Shown: positions 1 to 9,721 of the stretch, piece after piece
How the letters are laid out: each line of letters opens with the position of its first letter
Numbering within the stretch: position 1 is the stretch's first letter
NCBI GenBank assembly: GCA_021324885.1
Contig: JAJPIF010000016.1
Coordinates: 1-64,000, forward strand
DNA from: Pseudomonadota bacterium
GTDB lineage: Bacteria; Desulfobacterota; Binatia; Binatales; Binataceae
Reading direction: 5' to 3'
Length of the DNA stretch: 64,000 nt
Notes under the pieces: model-generated
Seen by the model: only the letters and a program-made list of their open reading frames with translations
Told to the model about the DNA's origin: nothing
Databases searched by the model: none
Program-made: the position numbers and the translations under genes

Positions 1-187
1 CCGAGGCGCGGGCGACCATCGCAGCCTGGCGCGACGATTACAACCATTGCCGCCCGCATTCGAGCCTCGGCGCGCTGACGCCATTCGAGTTCGCGCGGCT
101 CAAAACGCAGAGACAGATTCCGCCCCCTGCGGGGGAAAATCACAACCGACTCTACTTATGAACTGATGGGCATCGGGGAGCAGGCCA
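1..187 (+). mobile_element. Right end of an IS3-family insertion sequence
   Basis: The window opens inside an IS: the last 52 codons of an IS3-type OrfB transposase (3-161) are followed by about 26 bases ending near GGGGAGCAGGCCA at 175-187. A short G-rich stretch between the orfB stop and the terminal repeat is usual for IS3-family elements. The exact outer base is inferred from where CRISPR repeat sequence resumes (TTGAGAC at 188). The left end and first reading frame are outside the window, so the subgroup cannot be assigned. Confidence 0.6.
3..161 (+). CDS. IS3-family transposase OrfB (integrase core), C-terminal fragment
   Basis: This is the 3' end of a DDE integrase-type transposase, the catalytic subunit that cuts and joins the IS ends. 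The visible 52 residues contain the family signature WRDDYNHCRPHSSLGALTP; the YN..RPHSSLG segment follows the catalytic glutamate (out of the window) of the rve core domain. The stop is TGA at 159-161. The gene is cut only by the window edge, so whether the transposase is intact cannot be judged. It sits directly against a CRISPR array and reads towards it. Confidence 0.85.
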   Translation, partial: EARATIAAWRDDYNHCRPHSSLGALTPFEFARLKTQRQIPPPAGENHNRLYL

Positions 188-194
188 TTGAGAC
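187..194 (+). repeat. Truncated CRISPR repeat (last 7-8 nt only)
   Basis: The bases ATTGAGAC at 187-194 match the 3' end of the array's repeat, but the preceding 29 bases do not match it and instead look like the IS3 end. A spacer-sized interval (195-231, 37 nt) separates this tip from the first full repeat. It is best explained as the remains of a repeat cut by the IS; an ordinary degenerate terminal repeat is the alternative. Confidence 0.65.
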
Positions 195-798
195 CGGCAA
201 TCCCGCTGAGCACGACAAACCCCATCTACTTGTTGCAGTAGACGATTCCCTGCCAAAGGGATTGAGACTGACCTACAAGCCTTGCGCACAACCGCGTCGT
301 CCCTCATCGGTTGCAGTAGACGATTCCCTGCCAAAGGGATTGAGACCTGGCGGTTTCGAATTCCGGCATTGCCTGGTTTGGGGTTGCAGTAGACGATTCC
401 CTGCCAAAGGGATTGAGACATCAGGCTCGTCAGCCAGCGCTCCTGAGCACAGCGCTGTTGCAGTAGACGATTCCCTGCCAAAGGGATTGAGACCCCAAAC
501 GGTGTTGACCGTCCAACACCCCGAGTCCGGCAGTTGCAGTAGACGATTCCCTGCCAAAGGGATTGAGACTGATTTCGGAGACAGTCGGGTCACCCGTCAT
601 CGGGTCTTCGCAGTTGCAGTAGACGATTCCCTGCCAAAGGGATTGAGACCGCGGAAGGGCGGGCGGGTTGGCTCGTGCCAGGAGTGCGTTGCAGTAGACG
701 ATTCCCTGCCAAAGGGATTGAGACGAGCGCGACGCGCTTGCCCAGATCCGCTTGACATCATGTTGCAGTAGACGATTCCCTGCCAAAGGGATTGAGAC
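195..798 (+). CRISPR. CRISPR array, 8 full repeats, 8 spacers counting the one before repeat 1
   Basis: Eight identical 37-nt repeats start at 232, 310, 383, 457, 533, 613, 688 and 762. Each begins GTTGCAGTAGACG, contains TCCC-TGCCAAA-GGGA (a 4-bp stem) and ends GGGATTGAGAC. Spacers measure 37 (195-231), 41, 36, 37, 39, 43, 38 and 37 nt and share no sequence. The 3' end ATTGAGAC resembles the ATTGAAAC-type ends that become the 8-nt crRNA 5' handle in several type I and III systems, so transcription is probably on the plus strand with the leader upstream, that is, beyond the IS. No cas gene is present, so the subtype is unassigned. The last repeat is perfect, and no AT-rich leader is evident on its far side. 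Confidence 0.97.
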
Positions 799-1074
799 GG
801 TGGAACCGGCAGCCTCATGATGCGTCGTCACACGCCGGCGAGCCTCGACACCTATAACCAGAATCGGCTTTCGACTTCGCAGGGGTTCGGTCGGCCAATA
901 GCGTCACGGCTCGCCGTGCCGCCGACTGTGATGCCTGACATCCGGAAATCGGCGCCATTTTCTGGCCGCGGGTAAGACGATCGCCGCGAAGCGATACGCC
1001 GCTATTTTTATGGCAATGCGAGAGACCGGGTGTTTAACCCGGCAAAAGCGCCTGCGCTATTGCGGCCAATCTAA
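799..1074. other. Intergenic stretch between CRISPR array and efflux operon
   Basis: No convincing gene, leader or cas fragment is visible in these 276 bases. The stretch is not AT-rich, which argues against a leader on this side of the array. It contains the small hairpin at 1026-1042. Confidence 0.5.
1026..1042 (-). terminator. Possible weak terminator hairpin of the mdt-like operon
   Basis: CCGGGT (1026-1031) pairs perfectly with ACCCGG (1037-1042) around a 5-nt loop, about 33 bases past the stop of the last minus-strand pump gene. No U-run follows immediately on the minus strand (an AAAAAT stretch lies further on), so intrinsic termination here is uncertain. Confidence 0.25.
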
Positions 1075-4000
1075 CTAAAACTGCGCCTGGGCGGGGCGGC
1101 GGGAGAAGTTGCGCAGGAAGTGCGCGCGCTGGTGAGCGAACCACAGGCTCAGGCGGTCGAGGTACAGGTAAATAACCGGTGTGGTGAACAGGGTCAGCGC
1201 CTGGCTTACGATCAGGCCGCCGACGATTGCGATGCCCAGCGGTCGGCGCAGCTCCGAGCCGACGCCGGTGCCGATGGCCAGCGGCAACCCGCCCAGCAGC
1301 GCCGCCATCGTGGTCATCATGATCGGGCGAAAGCGCAGCAGGCAGGCCTCGTAAATCGCTTCCACCGAATTCTTGCCCTCGTTGCGTTCCGCGTCCAGCG
1401 CGAAGTCGATCATCAGGATCGCGTTCTTCTTGACGATTCCGATCAGCAGGATGATCCCGATCAGCGCGATGATGCTCAGGTCGAACCGAAACAGCATCAA
1501 CGCGAGCAGCGCGCCCACCCCCGCCGAAGGCAGCGTCGAGAGGATGGTTATGGGATGGATGTAGCTTTCGTACAGGATGCCAAGCACGATGTAGACGGCC
1601 ACCAGCGCGGCCAGTATCAGCATGGGCTCGTTGGCCAGCGAGGTTTGAAAGGCCTGCGCGGTGCCCGAGAAGCTGGCGTTGATATTGGCGGGCATCCCAA
1701 GCTGGCGCTGGATGTCCGTAATCGCTGCGACCGCCTGTCCCAATGACACCCCCGGCGCCAGGTTGAAGGCGATGGTGACGGACGGAAACTGGCCCTGATG
1801 GTTAACCGCCAGCGGCGCGTTGGAGGGCTGATAATGGGTAAACGCACTGAGCGGGACCAGCGCGCCGGTATTGGTCTTCATGTAAATGTCTTTGAGCGTG
1901 TCCGGATGCTGCCAGAATTGCGGCGCCACCTCCATCACGACATAGTACTGGTTGAGCTCGGTGTACATCGTCGAGACCTCGCGCTGTCCGAACGCGTCGT
2001 ACAGCGTGTCGTCAATCAGTTGTTGGTTGAGACCCAGGCGCGACGCGGTGGCGCGATCCACGACCAGCGACTCGTCCAGACCGTTGTTCTGCTGGTCGGA
2101 GTTGACGTCGGTAATGAGCCGCAGCTTGCGCATCCTGGCCTCCATCAGCGGCCCCCAATGATTGAGCGAGTCAAGGTCCTGACTCTGCAGCGTGTATTGA
2201 TAAAGCGCATTGGCCAGCCGTCCGCCGATGCGCAAGTCCTGCACGGATTGCAGGTAAAGCGTGCCGCCCGGGATGCTCGACAGCCGGCGGCGCAAACGCC
2301 CGATTATCTGCGTCGCGTTCGCTTTGCGCCGGCCCAGGGGCTTAAGTCCGATGAACATGCGGGCGGAATTGATTGATCCCGCCTGCCCGCCGGCGAAGGC
2401 GGTGACGCTGTCCACCGCGGGATCGGCTTTGATTGCCTTGACAAACTCGGTGAGGATTCTTTTCAATGACTGGAACGACGTATCCTGATCAACGATCAGC
2501 GCGCCCATCAGCCGGCCCGTATCCTGTTCGGGAAAAAATCCCTTGGGAATCACGTAGAACAGGTAGATATTGACGGCCAGCGTGGCCAGCGCCACCGCCA
2601 GGGTCAGGCGTGAATGCTTAAGCACCCATGACAGCGCCCGATCGTAGCGCCGATGCAGCCAGACAAAGGCGCGTCCGCTGCCCTGATGCGATTTATCACG
2701 GTTGCCCTGGCGCCTGGGCCGCAGGATCTTCGCGCACATCATCGGCGTGGTGGTCAGCGACACCACCATCGAAACCATTACCGCGACCGACAGGGTCACC
2801 GCGAATTCACGGAACAGCCGCCCCACGATCCCGCTCATCAGCAGCAGGGGCAGGAAGACCGCGATCAGGGAAACGCTGATCGAGACGACGGTAAAGCCGA
2901 TCTCGCCGGCGCCCTGCAGCGCCGCTTCAAACGGCGACAGGCCGTGCTCGACGTGACGGATGATATTTTCGGATACGACGATTGCGTCATCGACCACGAA
3001 GCCGGTCGAAATCGTAAGCGCCATCAGGGAGAGATTGTCGAGGCTGTAGCCCAACAGATACATCACGCCGAACGTGCCGATCAGCGATATCGGCACCGCG
3101 ATGCCGGGGATAAGCGTTACCCAGACATCGCGCAGAAACAGGTAAACGACCAGGATGACCAGGCAGATCGAGATCAGCATCGTGATCTCGACCTCGCGGA
3201 CCGAGGCGCGGATCGTGGTCGTTCGATCCATCACGACGCTCAATCTGATGGTGGGCGGGATCGAGGCCTGCAATTGAGGCAGCGCGGCTTTGACCCGGTC
3301 CACGGTGTCGATGATATTGGCGCCGGGCTGGCGGAACACGATGATCAGGACGGCGGGTTCGGCGTTGACCATTCCGGCATTGCGCAGGTCCTGGACGGAG
3401 TCATTGACCTGGGCGATATCGGACAGCCGCACCGCGGCGCCGTTGTGATAAGCCACGATCAGCGGACGATATTGAGCCGCCTTCAGCAATTGGTCAGTCG
3501 CGCCGATCGCCCATGAATTGTGGCTGTCGGCAAGTTCGCCCTTGGGAGAGTTGGCGTTGGCCTGGCTCAATACCGACCGCACCTCTTCAAGTCCGATCCC
3601 GTAGTTGGTCAGCTGCGTGGGATTGAGTTCCACCCGCACTGCCGGCAGCGCGCTGCCGCCGACAATAACCTGTCCGACGCCCTGCATCTGCGAGAGTTTC
3701 TGCGCCAGGATCGAGGAGGCGGCATCGTACATCTGGCCGGGATCCTTCAATGCGGAGGTGAGGGCGATTATCAGGATGGGCGCGTCGGCCGGGTTGACCT
3801 TACGATAAGTCGGATTTTGCGGCAGATTGGTCGGAAGCTGGCTGCGCGCCGCGTTGATCGCGGCCTGGACGTCGCGCGAGGCGGCGTCGATATTGCGGCT
3901 CAGATCGAATTGCAAAACGATTGCGGTGGCGCCGAGCGAACTGGTCGAGGTCAGCTCGTTCAACCCCGCGATGCGGCCGAACTGGCGCTCCAGCGGGGTC

Positions 4001-4191
4001 GCCACGGATGATGCCATGGTCTGCGGACTGGCGCCCGGCAACTGCGCCGCCACCACGATGGTGGGGAATTCCACCTCGGGCAGCGGCGATACCGGCAGCA
4101 TTCTGAAAGCGATGATTCCCGCCAGCGCCACCGCGATCGTCAGCAGCGTGGTGCCGACGGAATTGCGGATGAAGGTGCTAGAAATGTTCAT
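1075..4191 (-). CDS. mdtC: RND multidrug efflux permease, MdtC-like
   Basis: This is an inner-membrane proton/drug antiporter of the AcrB/HAE1 family, about 1038 residues, the normal length. The N-terminus ([14 protein letters not shown], then [16 protein letters not shown]) and the [14 protein letters not shown] block match E. coli MdtC more closely than MdtB. The proton-relay pair is present in TM4 as [13 protein letters not shown] near residue 400. The start is taken as the ATG at 4191 (MNISSTF), preceded by GGTGGG; an in-frame TTG lies five codons upstream. It overlaps the end of the upstream permease gene by 14 bp and is the last gene of a three-gene operon, implying a heteromeric MdtB/MdtC-type trimer. 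The symbol rests on similarity and gene order, not on tested substrates. Confidence 0.9.
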   Translation of the reverse strand: MNISSTFIRNSVGTTLLTIAVALAGIIAFRMLPVSPLPEVEFPTIVVAAQLPGASPQTMASSVATPLERQFGRIAGLNELTSTSSLGATAIVLQFDLSRNIDAASRDVQAAINAARSQLPTNLPQNPTYRKVNPADAPILIIALTSALKDPGQMYDAASSILAQKLSQMQGVGQVIVGGSALPAVRVELNPTQLTNYGIGLEEVRSVLSQANANSPKGELADSHNSWAIGATDQLLKAAQYRPLIVAYHNGAAVRLSDIAQVNDSVQDLRNAGMVNAEPAVLIIVFRQPGANIIDTVDRVKAALPQLQASIPPTIRLSVVMDRTTTIRASVREVEITMLISICLVILVVYLFLRDVWVTLIPGIAVPISLIGTFGVMYLLGYSLDNLSLMALTISTGFVVDDAIVVSENIIRHVEHGLSPFEAALQGAGEIGFTVVSISVSLIAVFLPLLLMSGIVGRLFREFAVTLSVAVMVSMVVSLTTTPMMCAKILRPRRQGNRDKSHQGSGRAFVWLHRRYDRALSWVLKHSRLTLAVALATLAVNIYLFYVIPKGFFPEQDTGRLMGALIVDQDTSFQSLKRILTEFVKAIKADPAVDSVTAFAGGQAGSINSARMFIGLKPLGRRKANATQIIGRLRRRLSSIPGGTLYLQSVQDLRIGGRLANALYQYTLQSQDLDSLNHWGPLMEARMRKLRLITDVNSDQQNNGLDESLVVDRATASRLGLNQQLIDDTLYDAFGQREVSTMYTELNQYYVVMEVAPQFWQHPDTLKDIYMKTNTGALVPLSAFTHYQPSNAPLAVNHQGQFPSVTIAFNLAPGVSLGQAVAAITDIQRQLGMPANINASFSGTAQAFQTSLANEPMLILAALVAVYIVLGILYESYIHPITILSTLPSAGVGALLALMLFRFDLSIIALIGIILLIGIVKKNAILMIDFALDAERNEGKNSVEAIYEACLLRFRPIMMTTMAALLGGLPLAIGTGVGSELRRPLGIAIVGGLIVSQALTLFTTPVIYLYLDRLSLWFAHQRAHFLRNFSRRPAQAQF

Positions 4192-7100
4192 CGGCGCCCA
4201 CCGCAACAGGCTGGCGCGGCTCGCGGATCCGCTGCGGCACGCCGGGGCTGTCGCCGAGGTCCGGGTTGGGATGTCGAGCCCATGCCGCCGACAGCCGATC
4301 GAAATACAGGAACACGACCGGGGTCGTATACAAGGTCAGAAGCTGGCTCACCAGCAGGCCGCCGACGATCGAAATTCCCAGCGGACGGCGCAATTCCGCG
4401 CCGGTGCCCGAGGCCAGCGCCAGCGGCAATCCGCCCAGCAGCGCCGCCATCGTGGTCATCATGATCGGACGAAAGCGCAGCAGACATGCTTCGTAAATCG
4501 CGTCAAGCGCGGATTTGCCCTCCTCGCGCTGGGCCTCGAGCGCGAAGTCGATCATCATGATCGCGTTTTTCTTGACGATGCCGATCAGCAGGATGATGCC
4601 GATCAGCGCGATCACGTCGAGATCCATGCCGCACAACTGCAGCGCCAGGATCGCGCCCACACCCGCCGATGGCAGCGTCGAAAGTATCGTCAGCGGATGC
4701 ACGTAGCTTTCGTACAGGACGCCGAGCACGATATAAACCGTGATGACCGCCGCCAGGATCAGCAGCGGTTCGTTGGTTAAGGAGGCGCGAAACGCCTCCG
4801 CGGTGCCCTGGAACGAGGCCTGGATCGCGGCCGGCATGCGCATCTCTTTTTCCGCTTTTTCGATTGCCGCCACGGCGTCGCCCAGCGAATAACCCGGCGC
4901 GACATCGAAGGAGATGGTCGCGGACGGGAACTGGCCCTCATGGTTGACCGCCAGCGGCGCCGTCCTTTCCCTGACGGTTGTAAAGGCGCTCAGCGGCACA
5001 TGTCCGCCGCCGCTGGAACGTATATAGATGTCGCGCAGGTCAGCAGGATCTTTCTGGAACGAAGGCGCGACTTCCAGCACCGCATGATACTGGTTGAGCT
5101 GGGTGAAGATGGTCGAAATCTGGCGCTGGCCGAACGCGTCGTACAGCGTGTTGTCGATCATCTGCGGCGTGATCCCCAGGCGCGAGGCGGTGTCGCGGTC
5201 GATCACCAGTTCGGTCTCAAGCCCGTTCTCCTGCTGGTCGCTGGCCACGTCGCGCAACTGCGGCAGCGTCTTGAAGCGAGCCACCAGGCGGTTCCCCCAG
5301 CGGTTAAGCTGCTGCGCGTTGGGATCTTCAAGGCTCAACTGGTACTGGGTGCGGCTGACGCGATCCTCGACCGTCAGGTCCTGCACCGGCTGCAGATAGA
5401 GCTGGATTCCGGTGACGTCGGCGGTGGCGTCCTGCAAGCGCCGGATCACCTGGGTTACGTTGGCCCGGCGCTGACTGACGGGCTTGAGATTAATCAGCAG
5501 CCGTCCGCTGTTCATGGTGACGTTGGTTCCGTCGATTCCCACGAACGACGAGAGGCTTTCCACCGCAGGATCCTTCAGCACGATGTTCGCCAGTTGTTGT
5601 TGTCGATCGACCATCGCCTGGAACGACACCGTATCCGGGGCCTGCGTGATCCCCTCGATTACGCCGGTATCCTGCACCGGAAAAAAGCCCTTGGGCACGA
5701 ATATATAAAGCACGATGGTCAGCACCAGGGTGCCGACCGCGACCATCAGGGTGGAAAACTGATGGCGCAGGACCCATTGCAGCGTGCCGCCGTACCATGC
5801 GATCGCGCGCTCGAACATGCGCTCGGTGACGCGGTAGAAGACGGGCTGCTCGGTCTGGGGTTTGTGCTCGAGCAGTTTGGCGCACATCATCGGTGTGAGC
5901 GTCAGCGAGACGACGGCGGAGACCAGGATGGTTACCGCCAGCGTAATCGCGAATTCGCGGAACAGGCGCCCCACGACATCGCCCATGAACAGCAGCGGGA
6001 TCAGCACCGCGATCAGCGAGACCGTCAGCGACAGGATGGTGAATCCGATCTGCTCGGAGCCTTTGAGCGCGGCTTGCAGCGGCGAGTCGCCCTGTTCGAC
6101 GAAGCGCGAGATGTTTTCGATCATCACGATAGCGTCGTCCACCACGAAGCCGGTCGAGATTGTCAGCGCCATCAGGGTGAGATTGTTGAGGCTGTAGCCG
6201 AGCAGGTACATGGCGCCGAAGGTGCCCACCAGCGACAGCGGGACGGCAACGCTGGGGATGACGGTGGCGGAGAGGTTGCGCAAAAACAGGAAGATAACCA
6301 TCACCACCAGCGCGACCGTCAGCATCAACTCGAACTGCACGTCGGCCACCGAGGCGCGAATGGTGGTGGTGCGATCGGTCAGGATCGAGACGTGGATCGA
6401 GTCGGGCAGTCCGGCGGACAAACGCGGCAGCAGCTTTTTGATCCGGTCCGCGACGGCGATGATATTGGCCCCGGGTTGGCGCTGGATATTGAGAATCACC
6501 GCCGGCGTGGTGTTCATCCAGGCCATCTGCTTGACGTTCTCGGCGCTGTCGGTCACCCTGGCCACCTGCGAGAGCAGCACCGGAGCGCCGTTGCGATAGG
6601 CCACGATCAGCGGCCGGTATTCCCTGGCCGTAAGCAACTGGTCGTTCGCATCGATCGTGTAGCCCTGGCGCGAGCCGTCGAAATTGCCTTTGGCTTCATT
6701 GACGTTGGCCAGCGACACCGCCGAGCGCAGGTCTTCCAGCGTCAGACCGTAGGACGCCAGTACGGTGGGATTGGCGTCGATGCGCACCGCCGGTTTTTGC
6801 CCGCCGCCGATACTGACCAGCCCGACACCCGGCAACTGCGAGATGCGCTGCGCCAGGCGCGTGTCGGCAAGATCCTCCACTTCGGCCAGTGAGACGCGAT
6901 TGGAAGTGAGCGCCAGGGTGAGAATCGGCGCGTCCGCGGGATTGATCTTGCTATAGACGGGCGGATTGGGCAGGTCTTTTGGCAGATAGGTGGAGGCCGC
7001 GTTGATCGCCGCCTGCACTTCCTGCTCGGCCACGTCGATATTGAGATTGAGCACGAACTGCAGCGTAATCAGCGAACTGCCGAAGGAACTGCTCGAAGTC

Positions 7101-7339
7101 ATCTGGTTGAGTCCGGGAACCTGGCCGAACTGCCGCTCCAACGGCGCTGTCACCGACGACGCCATCACGTCGGGGCTGGCGCCGGGGTAGAAAGTCAGCA
7201 CCTCGATCGTGGGATAGTCGACTTCGGGCAGGGCCGAGACCGGCAGTTGGTAATAGGCGACCACGCCGGCCAGCATGATCGCGACCATCAGCAGCGAGGT
7301 CGCGACCGGTCTCAGGATGAATGTGCGCGAAAGATTCAC
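4178..7339 (-). CDS. mdtB: RND multidrug efflux permease, MdtB-like
   Basis: This is the second RND permease, 1053 residues. Its N-terminal half tracks MdtB closely: [50 protein letters not shown] and [15 protein letters not shown]. The TM4 proton-relay aspartates are seen in [13 protein letters not shown] near residue 405, and the second transmembrane half carries the usual [15 protein letters not shown] motif. Translation starts at GTG 7339; this GTG shares bases with the TGA of the preceding membrane-fusion gene (4-bp overlap), so the two are probably translationally coupled. In E. coli the MdtB and MdtC permeases form a mixed trimer working with MdtA and TolC; that organisation is inferred here. 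No outer-membrane factor gene is adjacent. Confidence 0.92.
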   Translation of the reverse strand: MNLSRTFILRPVATSLLMVAIMLAGVVAYYQLPVSALPEVDYPTIEVLTFYPGASPDVMASSVTAPLERQFGQVPGLNQMTSSSSFGSSLITLQFVLNLNIDVAEQEVQAAINAASTYLPKDLPNPPVYSKINPADAPILTLALTSNRVSLAEVEDLADTRLAQRISQLPGVGLVSIGGGQKPAVRIDANPTVLASYGLTLEDLRSAVSLANVNEAKGNFDGSRQGYTIDANDQLLTAREYRPLIVAYRNGAPVLLSQVARVTDSAENVKQMAWMNTTPAVILNIQRQPGANIIAVADRIKKLLPRLSAGLPDSIHVSILTDRTTTIRASVADVQFELMLTVALVVMVIFLFLRNLSATVIPSVAVPLSLVGTFGAMYLLGYSLNNLTLMALTISTGFVVDDAIVMIENISRFVEQGDSPLQAALKGSEQIGFTILSLTVSLIAVLIPLLFMGDVVGRLFREFAITLAVTILVSAVVSLTLTPMMCAKLLEHKPQTEQPVFYRVTERMFERAIAWYGGTLQWVLRHQFSTLMVAVGTLVLTIVLYIFVPKGFFPVQDTGVIEGITQAPDTVSFQAMVDRQQQLANIVLKDPAVESLSSFVGIDGTNVTMNSGRLLINLKPVSQRRANVTQVIRRLQDATADVTGIQLYLQPVQDLTVEDRVSRTQYQLSLEDPNAQQLNRWGNRLVARFKTLPQLRDVASDQQENGLETELVIDRDTASRLGITPQMIDNTLYDAFGQRQISTIFTQLNQYHAVLEVAPSFQKDPADLRDIYIRSSGGGHVPLSAFTTVRERTAPLAVNHEGQFPSATISFDVAPGYSLGDAVAAIEKAEKEMRMPAAIQASFQGTAEAFRASLTNEPLLILAAVITVYIVLGVLYESYVHPLTILSTLPSAGVGAILALQLCGMDLDVIALIGIILLIGIVKKNAIMMIDFALEAQREEGKSALDAIYEACLLRFRPIMMTTMAALLGGLPLALASGTGAELRRPLGISIVGGLLVSQLLTLYTTPVVFLYFDRLSAAWARHPNPDLGDSPGVPQRIREPRQPVAVGADEHF

Positions 7340-8604
7340 GGCGCCGCGCTCTGCGCGTCCTGGTTTACAATCTCAGGGCTTGGCGCGCCGGTGCTTGATG
7401 CCATCCGGACCTTGACCCGGCTGCCCTGCTGGAGCCGGTCGGCGCCCTCGATTACGACGCGATCCCCCGGTCGAACGCCGCTGGTCACCGAACTTATCTC
7501 GCCTTCGGTTGCGCCCAGCGTCACCTTGCGCAGGTCGACGGTATTATCGGGCTGGACGACGTAAACGAAGGTGCCCAGGGCGCTGCGCTGGATGGCGGCG
7601 GTCGGAATCAGCACGACATTGCGGTCCGTGTCGACCAGCATTTTCACGTTCACGAACTGGTTGGGGAACAGGGAGTAGTCGTCATTGGGAAAAGACGCCT
7701 TCAGGCGCACCGTGCCGGTGGTAGTGTCGATTTCATTATCGTAGGTCAGAAGGGTTCCAGTCGCCAGCCTGGTCTTGAGCGTGCGATCGAAGGCTTCCAC
7801 CGTAAGCCGATCGCCGCCGTGAACGTCCTTGCGGACCCGCGGAAGGTCGTCCTCCGGGATACTGAACAGCACGGCGATGGGCCGCACCTGCGTGATTACG
7901 GCCAGTCCCTGGGCGTCGGTCGCATGGACGATATTGCCGGGATCGACCAGGCGAAGTCCGATCCTTCCAGTGATCGGCGCGGTGATCCGGCTGTAGGTGA
8001 GCTGGAGTTTGGCGTTGTCGATAGCGGCCTGGTCGGCGGTGATTGTGCCCTGGTATTGGCCGAGTAATGCGGCCTGGTTGTCGTAGTCCTGCTGAGCAAT
8101 CACCTGGTCTGCCAGCAGGGTCTTATAGCGCGCCAGCGTGATGCGGGCGTTGGCCAGATTGGCCTTGTCGCGCGCCAGTTGCCCTTCGGCCTGCTCCAGT
8201 TGCACCTGGAAGGGGCGCGGATCGATCTGAATCAACAGGTCGCCCTTATGGACGATTTGGCCCTCGCGGAAATCGACCTTCATGATCTGGCCGTCGACGC
8301 GGCTTTTGACGGTGACGGTGTAGAAGGGCGTCACCGTCCCCAGAGCTTCCAGGTAGCGGTTCAAATCGCCTATTGTGGCCTGCGCCGCCGCCACCGGGAT
8401 GCCTGGACGCGGCCGGACCGGTGAAGCTTCGGCGTTGGGAACACGCGGTTTGCCCACCCGGGTGAACATCAAATAGGCGCCGCCCGCGACGGCAACCAGG
8501 ACGATCAGCCATAGACGCCAGGCGCCCGATGAGCCGCCGCCGCGTAAACCCGCTTCACCCGATTGATTCGGCTTGCGCCGGTACTGTGGGATGGTCGAAT
8601 TCAT
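7336..8604 (-). CDS. mdtA: RND efflux periplasmic adaptor (membrane fusion protein), MdtA-like
   Basis: This is the periplasmic adaptor that links the RND permease to an outer-membrane channel. The protein is about 422 residues. It has an N-terminal membrane anchor ([17 protein letters not shown]), a lipoyl-like half-motif ([19 protein letters not shown]), an alpha-helical hairpin rich in Q/A/L, the second half-motif ([18 protein letters not shown]) and a beta-barrel domain. The ATG at 8604 ([10 protein letters not shown]) is chosen because GGGAGG lies just upstream; the frame stays open to a TTG at 8679 but without that support. It is first in the operon, with permease genes downstream and overlapping. 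The 117-bp gap to the divergent TetR gene holds a strong palindrome that could control it. Confidence 0.9.
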   Translation of the reverse strand: MNSTIPQYRRKPNQSGEAGLRGGGSSGAWRLWLIVLVAVAGGAYLMFTRVGKPRVPNAEASPVRPRPGIPVAAAQATIGDLNRYLEALGTVTPFYTVTVKSRVDGQIMKVDFREGQIVHKGDLLIQIDPRPFQVQLEQAEGQLARDKANLANARITLARYKTLLADQVIAQQDYDNQAALLGQYQGTITADQAAIDNAKLQLTYSRITAPITGRIGLRLVDPGNIVHATDAQGLAVITQVRPIAVLFSIPEDDLPRVRKDVHGGDRLTVEAFDRTLKTRLATGTLLTYDNEIDTTTGTVRLKASFPNDDYSLFPNQFVNVKMLVDTDRNVVLIPTAAIQRSALGTFVYVVQPDNTVDLRKVTLGATEGEISSVTSGVRPGDRVVIEGADRLQQGSRVKVRMASSTGAPSPEIVNQDAQSAAP

Positions 8605-8699
8605 AGCCTCCCGATCCAACTGGACTGCCGCCGCCCGGCGGCATCCGGAAATAGGCGCGGTCCTGTGGCTTAACCGCAAAGGTTTAGGATATTATTTCA

Positions 8700-8723
8700 A
8701 TTATGGACGCCAGAGTCCATAAT
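8700..8723. promoter_or_regulatory. Palindromic operator candidate between TetR gene and efflux operon
   Basis: ATTATGGAC (8700-8708) and GTCCATAAT (8715-8723) form a perfect 9-bp inverted repeat with a 6-nt centre, in the divergent intergenic region. Size and placement are typical of a TetR-family dimer site, here probably repressing both the pump operon and the regulator. The second arm overlaps the first ATG of the TetR reading frame, which suggests that translation of the regulator may start further downstream. Confidence 0.7.
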
Positions 8724-9435
8724 GCGTTACAAACTGGACGGGGCGCTGATTTTAACTTTAGCGGGCATCACCTTGGCGGACACCACGGATAAGGTGCGGT
8801 TGATCCGGTTTGGTCCCCGGCGCAGTCAAAGCGCGGAGCAGCCGCGGCCGGGCCGCCGACCGATCCCGATGCTGCGGGCGCGGATCCTGCACAGCGCGAT
8901 GGAACTGTTTGGCGAAAAGAGCTTCGAGGAGGTCCCGATCGACGACATCGCCGCGCGGGCCGGAGTGGGAAAGGGCAGTGTCTATCGCCAGTTCGGTTCC
9001 AAGGAGCAGCTCTACGCGGCCTCGGTGATCGAGGGCTTCATCCAGCTTCGCACCCAGCTTGAACGAGCGTTGGCGCAGGCCGATTCGATTCCCGAGCGTA
9101 TCACCGCGATCGTGCATCATACGCTGGCCTATTTCTGGACGCGGCGCCAGTTCTTTATCCTGTTGCGGGATCCGGCCCGGCTTCCGCGCGCGCAGGAACT
9201 GCGCTACCGCAAGGAGCGCGGCCAGCTCGCGGCTCTCATCACCCACGTGCTGCGCGAGGGCGCCGCCCGCGGGCTGATTCGCGACGACCTCGACTTCGAT
9301 CTCATGGCCGAATCGCTGCTGGGAATGATCCGCGGCGTCCAGCGCTACAAGGCCGAACATGTCCTGCTGGAGGACGCCGTCCGCACGATCGCGCAAACCT
9401 TCCTGAGCGGCGCTCTGACAAAGAAGCAGGCGTGA
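8722..9435 (+). CDS. TetR/AcrR-family transcriptional regulator
   Basis: This is a DNA-binding repressor of TetR type, 237 residues from the first ATG. The helix-turn-helix lies around residues 70-95 (DDIAARAGVGKGSVYRQFGS, then KEQLY), preceded by helix 1 ARILHSAMELFGEKSFEEV. The rest is a helical ligand-binding and dimerisation domain. The N-terminal extension before helix 1 is unusually long, and the first ATG lies inside the palindrome, so GTG 8794, TTG 8800 or ATG 8869 are alternative starts; none has a clear ribosome-binding site. Divergence from the MdtABC-like operon makes local control of that pump the likely role, with a pump substrate as probable inducer. Confidence 0.88.
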   Translation: MRYKLDGALILTLAGITLADTTDKVRLIRFGPRRSQSAEQPRPGRRPIPMLRARILHSAMELFGEKSFEEVPIDDIAARAGVGKGSVYRQFGSKEQLYAASVIEGFIQLRTQLERALAQADSIPERITAIVHHTLAYFWTRRQFFILLRDPARLPRAQELRYRKERGQLAALITHVLREGAARGLIRDDLDFDLMAESLLGMIRGVQRYKAEHVLLEDAVRTIAQTFLSGALTKKQA

Positions 9436-9721
9436 AGAACGGGCCCGGTCGTTGTTATCGGCCCCTTGGAAAGGTAGTTTTAAACCACCCGAGCCAGACC
9501 AGGTAGGCGGACGCCGTCGGAGTGTGCGAACGAAACCAGGCGAAGCGCCTGATCGTAGCGTGAAACACACGGGCCGCAGATGAGCTCCGCATTTCGCAGT
9601 TTGGCGAAAATCGGTACTGTTGCGCTGACTCTACCAAATCTTTTCTTTAAGCGGTAATAATCATGTAAATTTACAGTCATATTTTGAGCCCGGGGAGGCT
9701 GCCTGCCGGCAAAGCTCGACG
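9436..9721. other. Intergenic stretch after the TetR gene
   Basis: No gene of recognisable type is seen in these 286 bases. GGGCC/GGCCC arms near 9441-9464 could form a loose stem after the TetR stop, but the loop is 13 nt and only a short T stretch follows later, so no terminator is called. Confidence 0.4.

Noticed and set aside
152-831. Several open frames on both strands across the CRISPR array, encoding repeated peptides
   Set aside because: They are translations of the CRISPR repeats (repeated SLWQGIVYCN- and DDSLPKGLR-type peptides), not genes.
2653-6892. Long plus-strand open frames (up to 650 codons) opposite the RND permease genes
   Set aside because: They mirror the GC-rich codon pattern of strongly conserved minus-strand permeases; their products are low-complexity (Arg, Asp, Gln, His-rich) and match no family.
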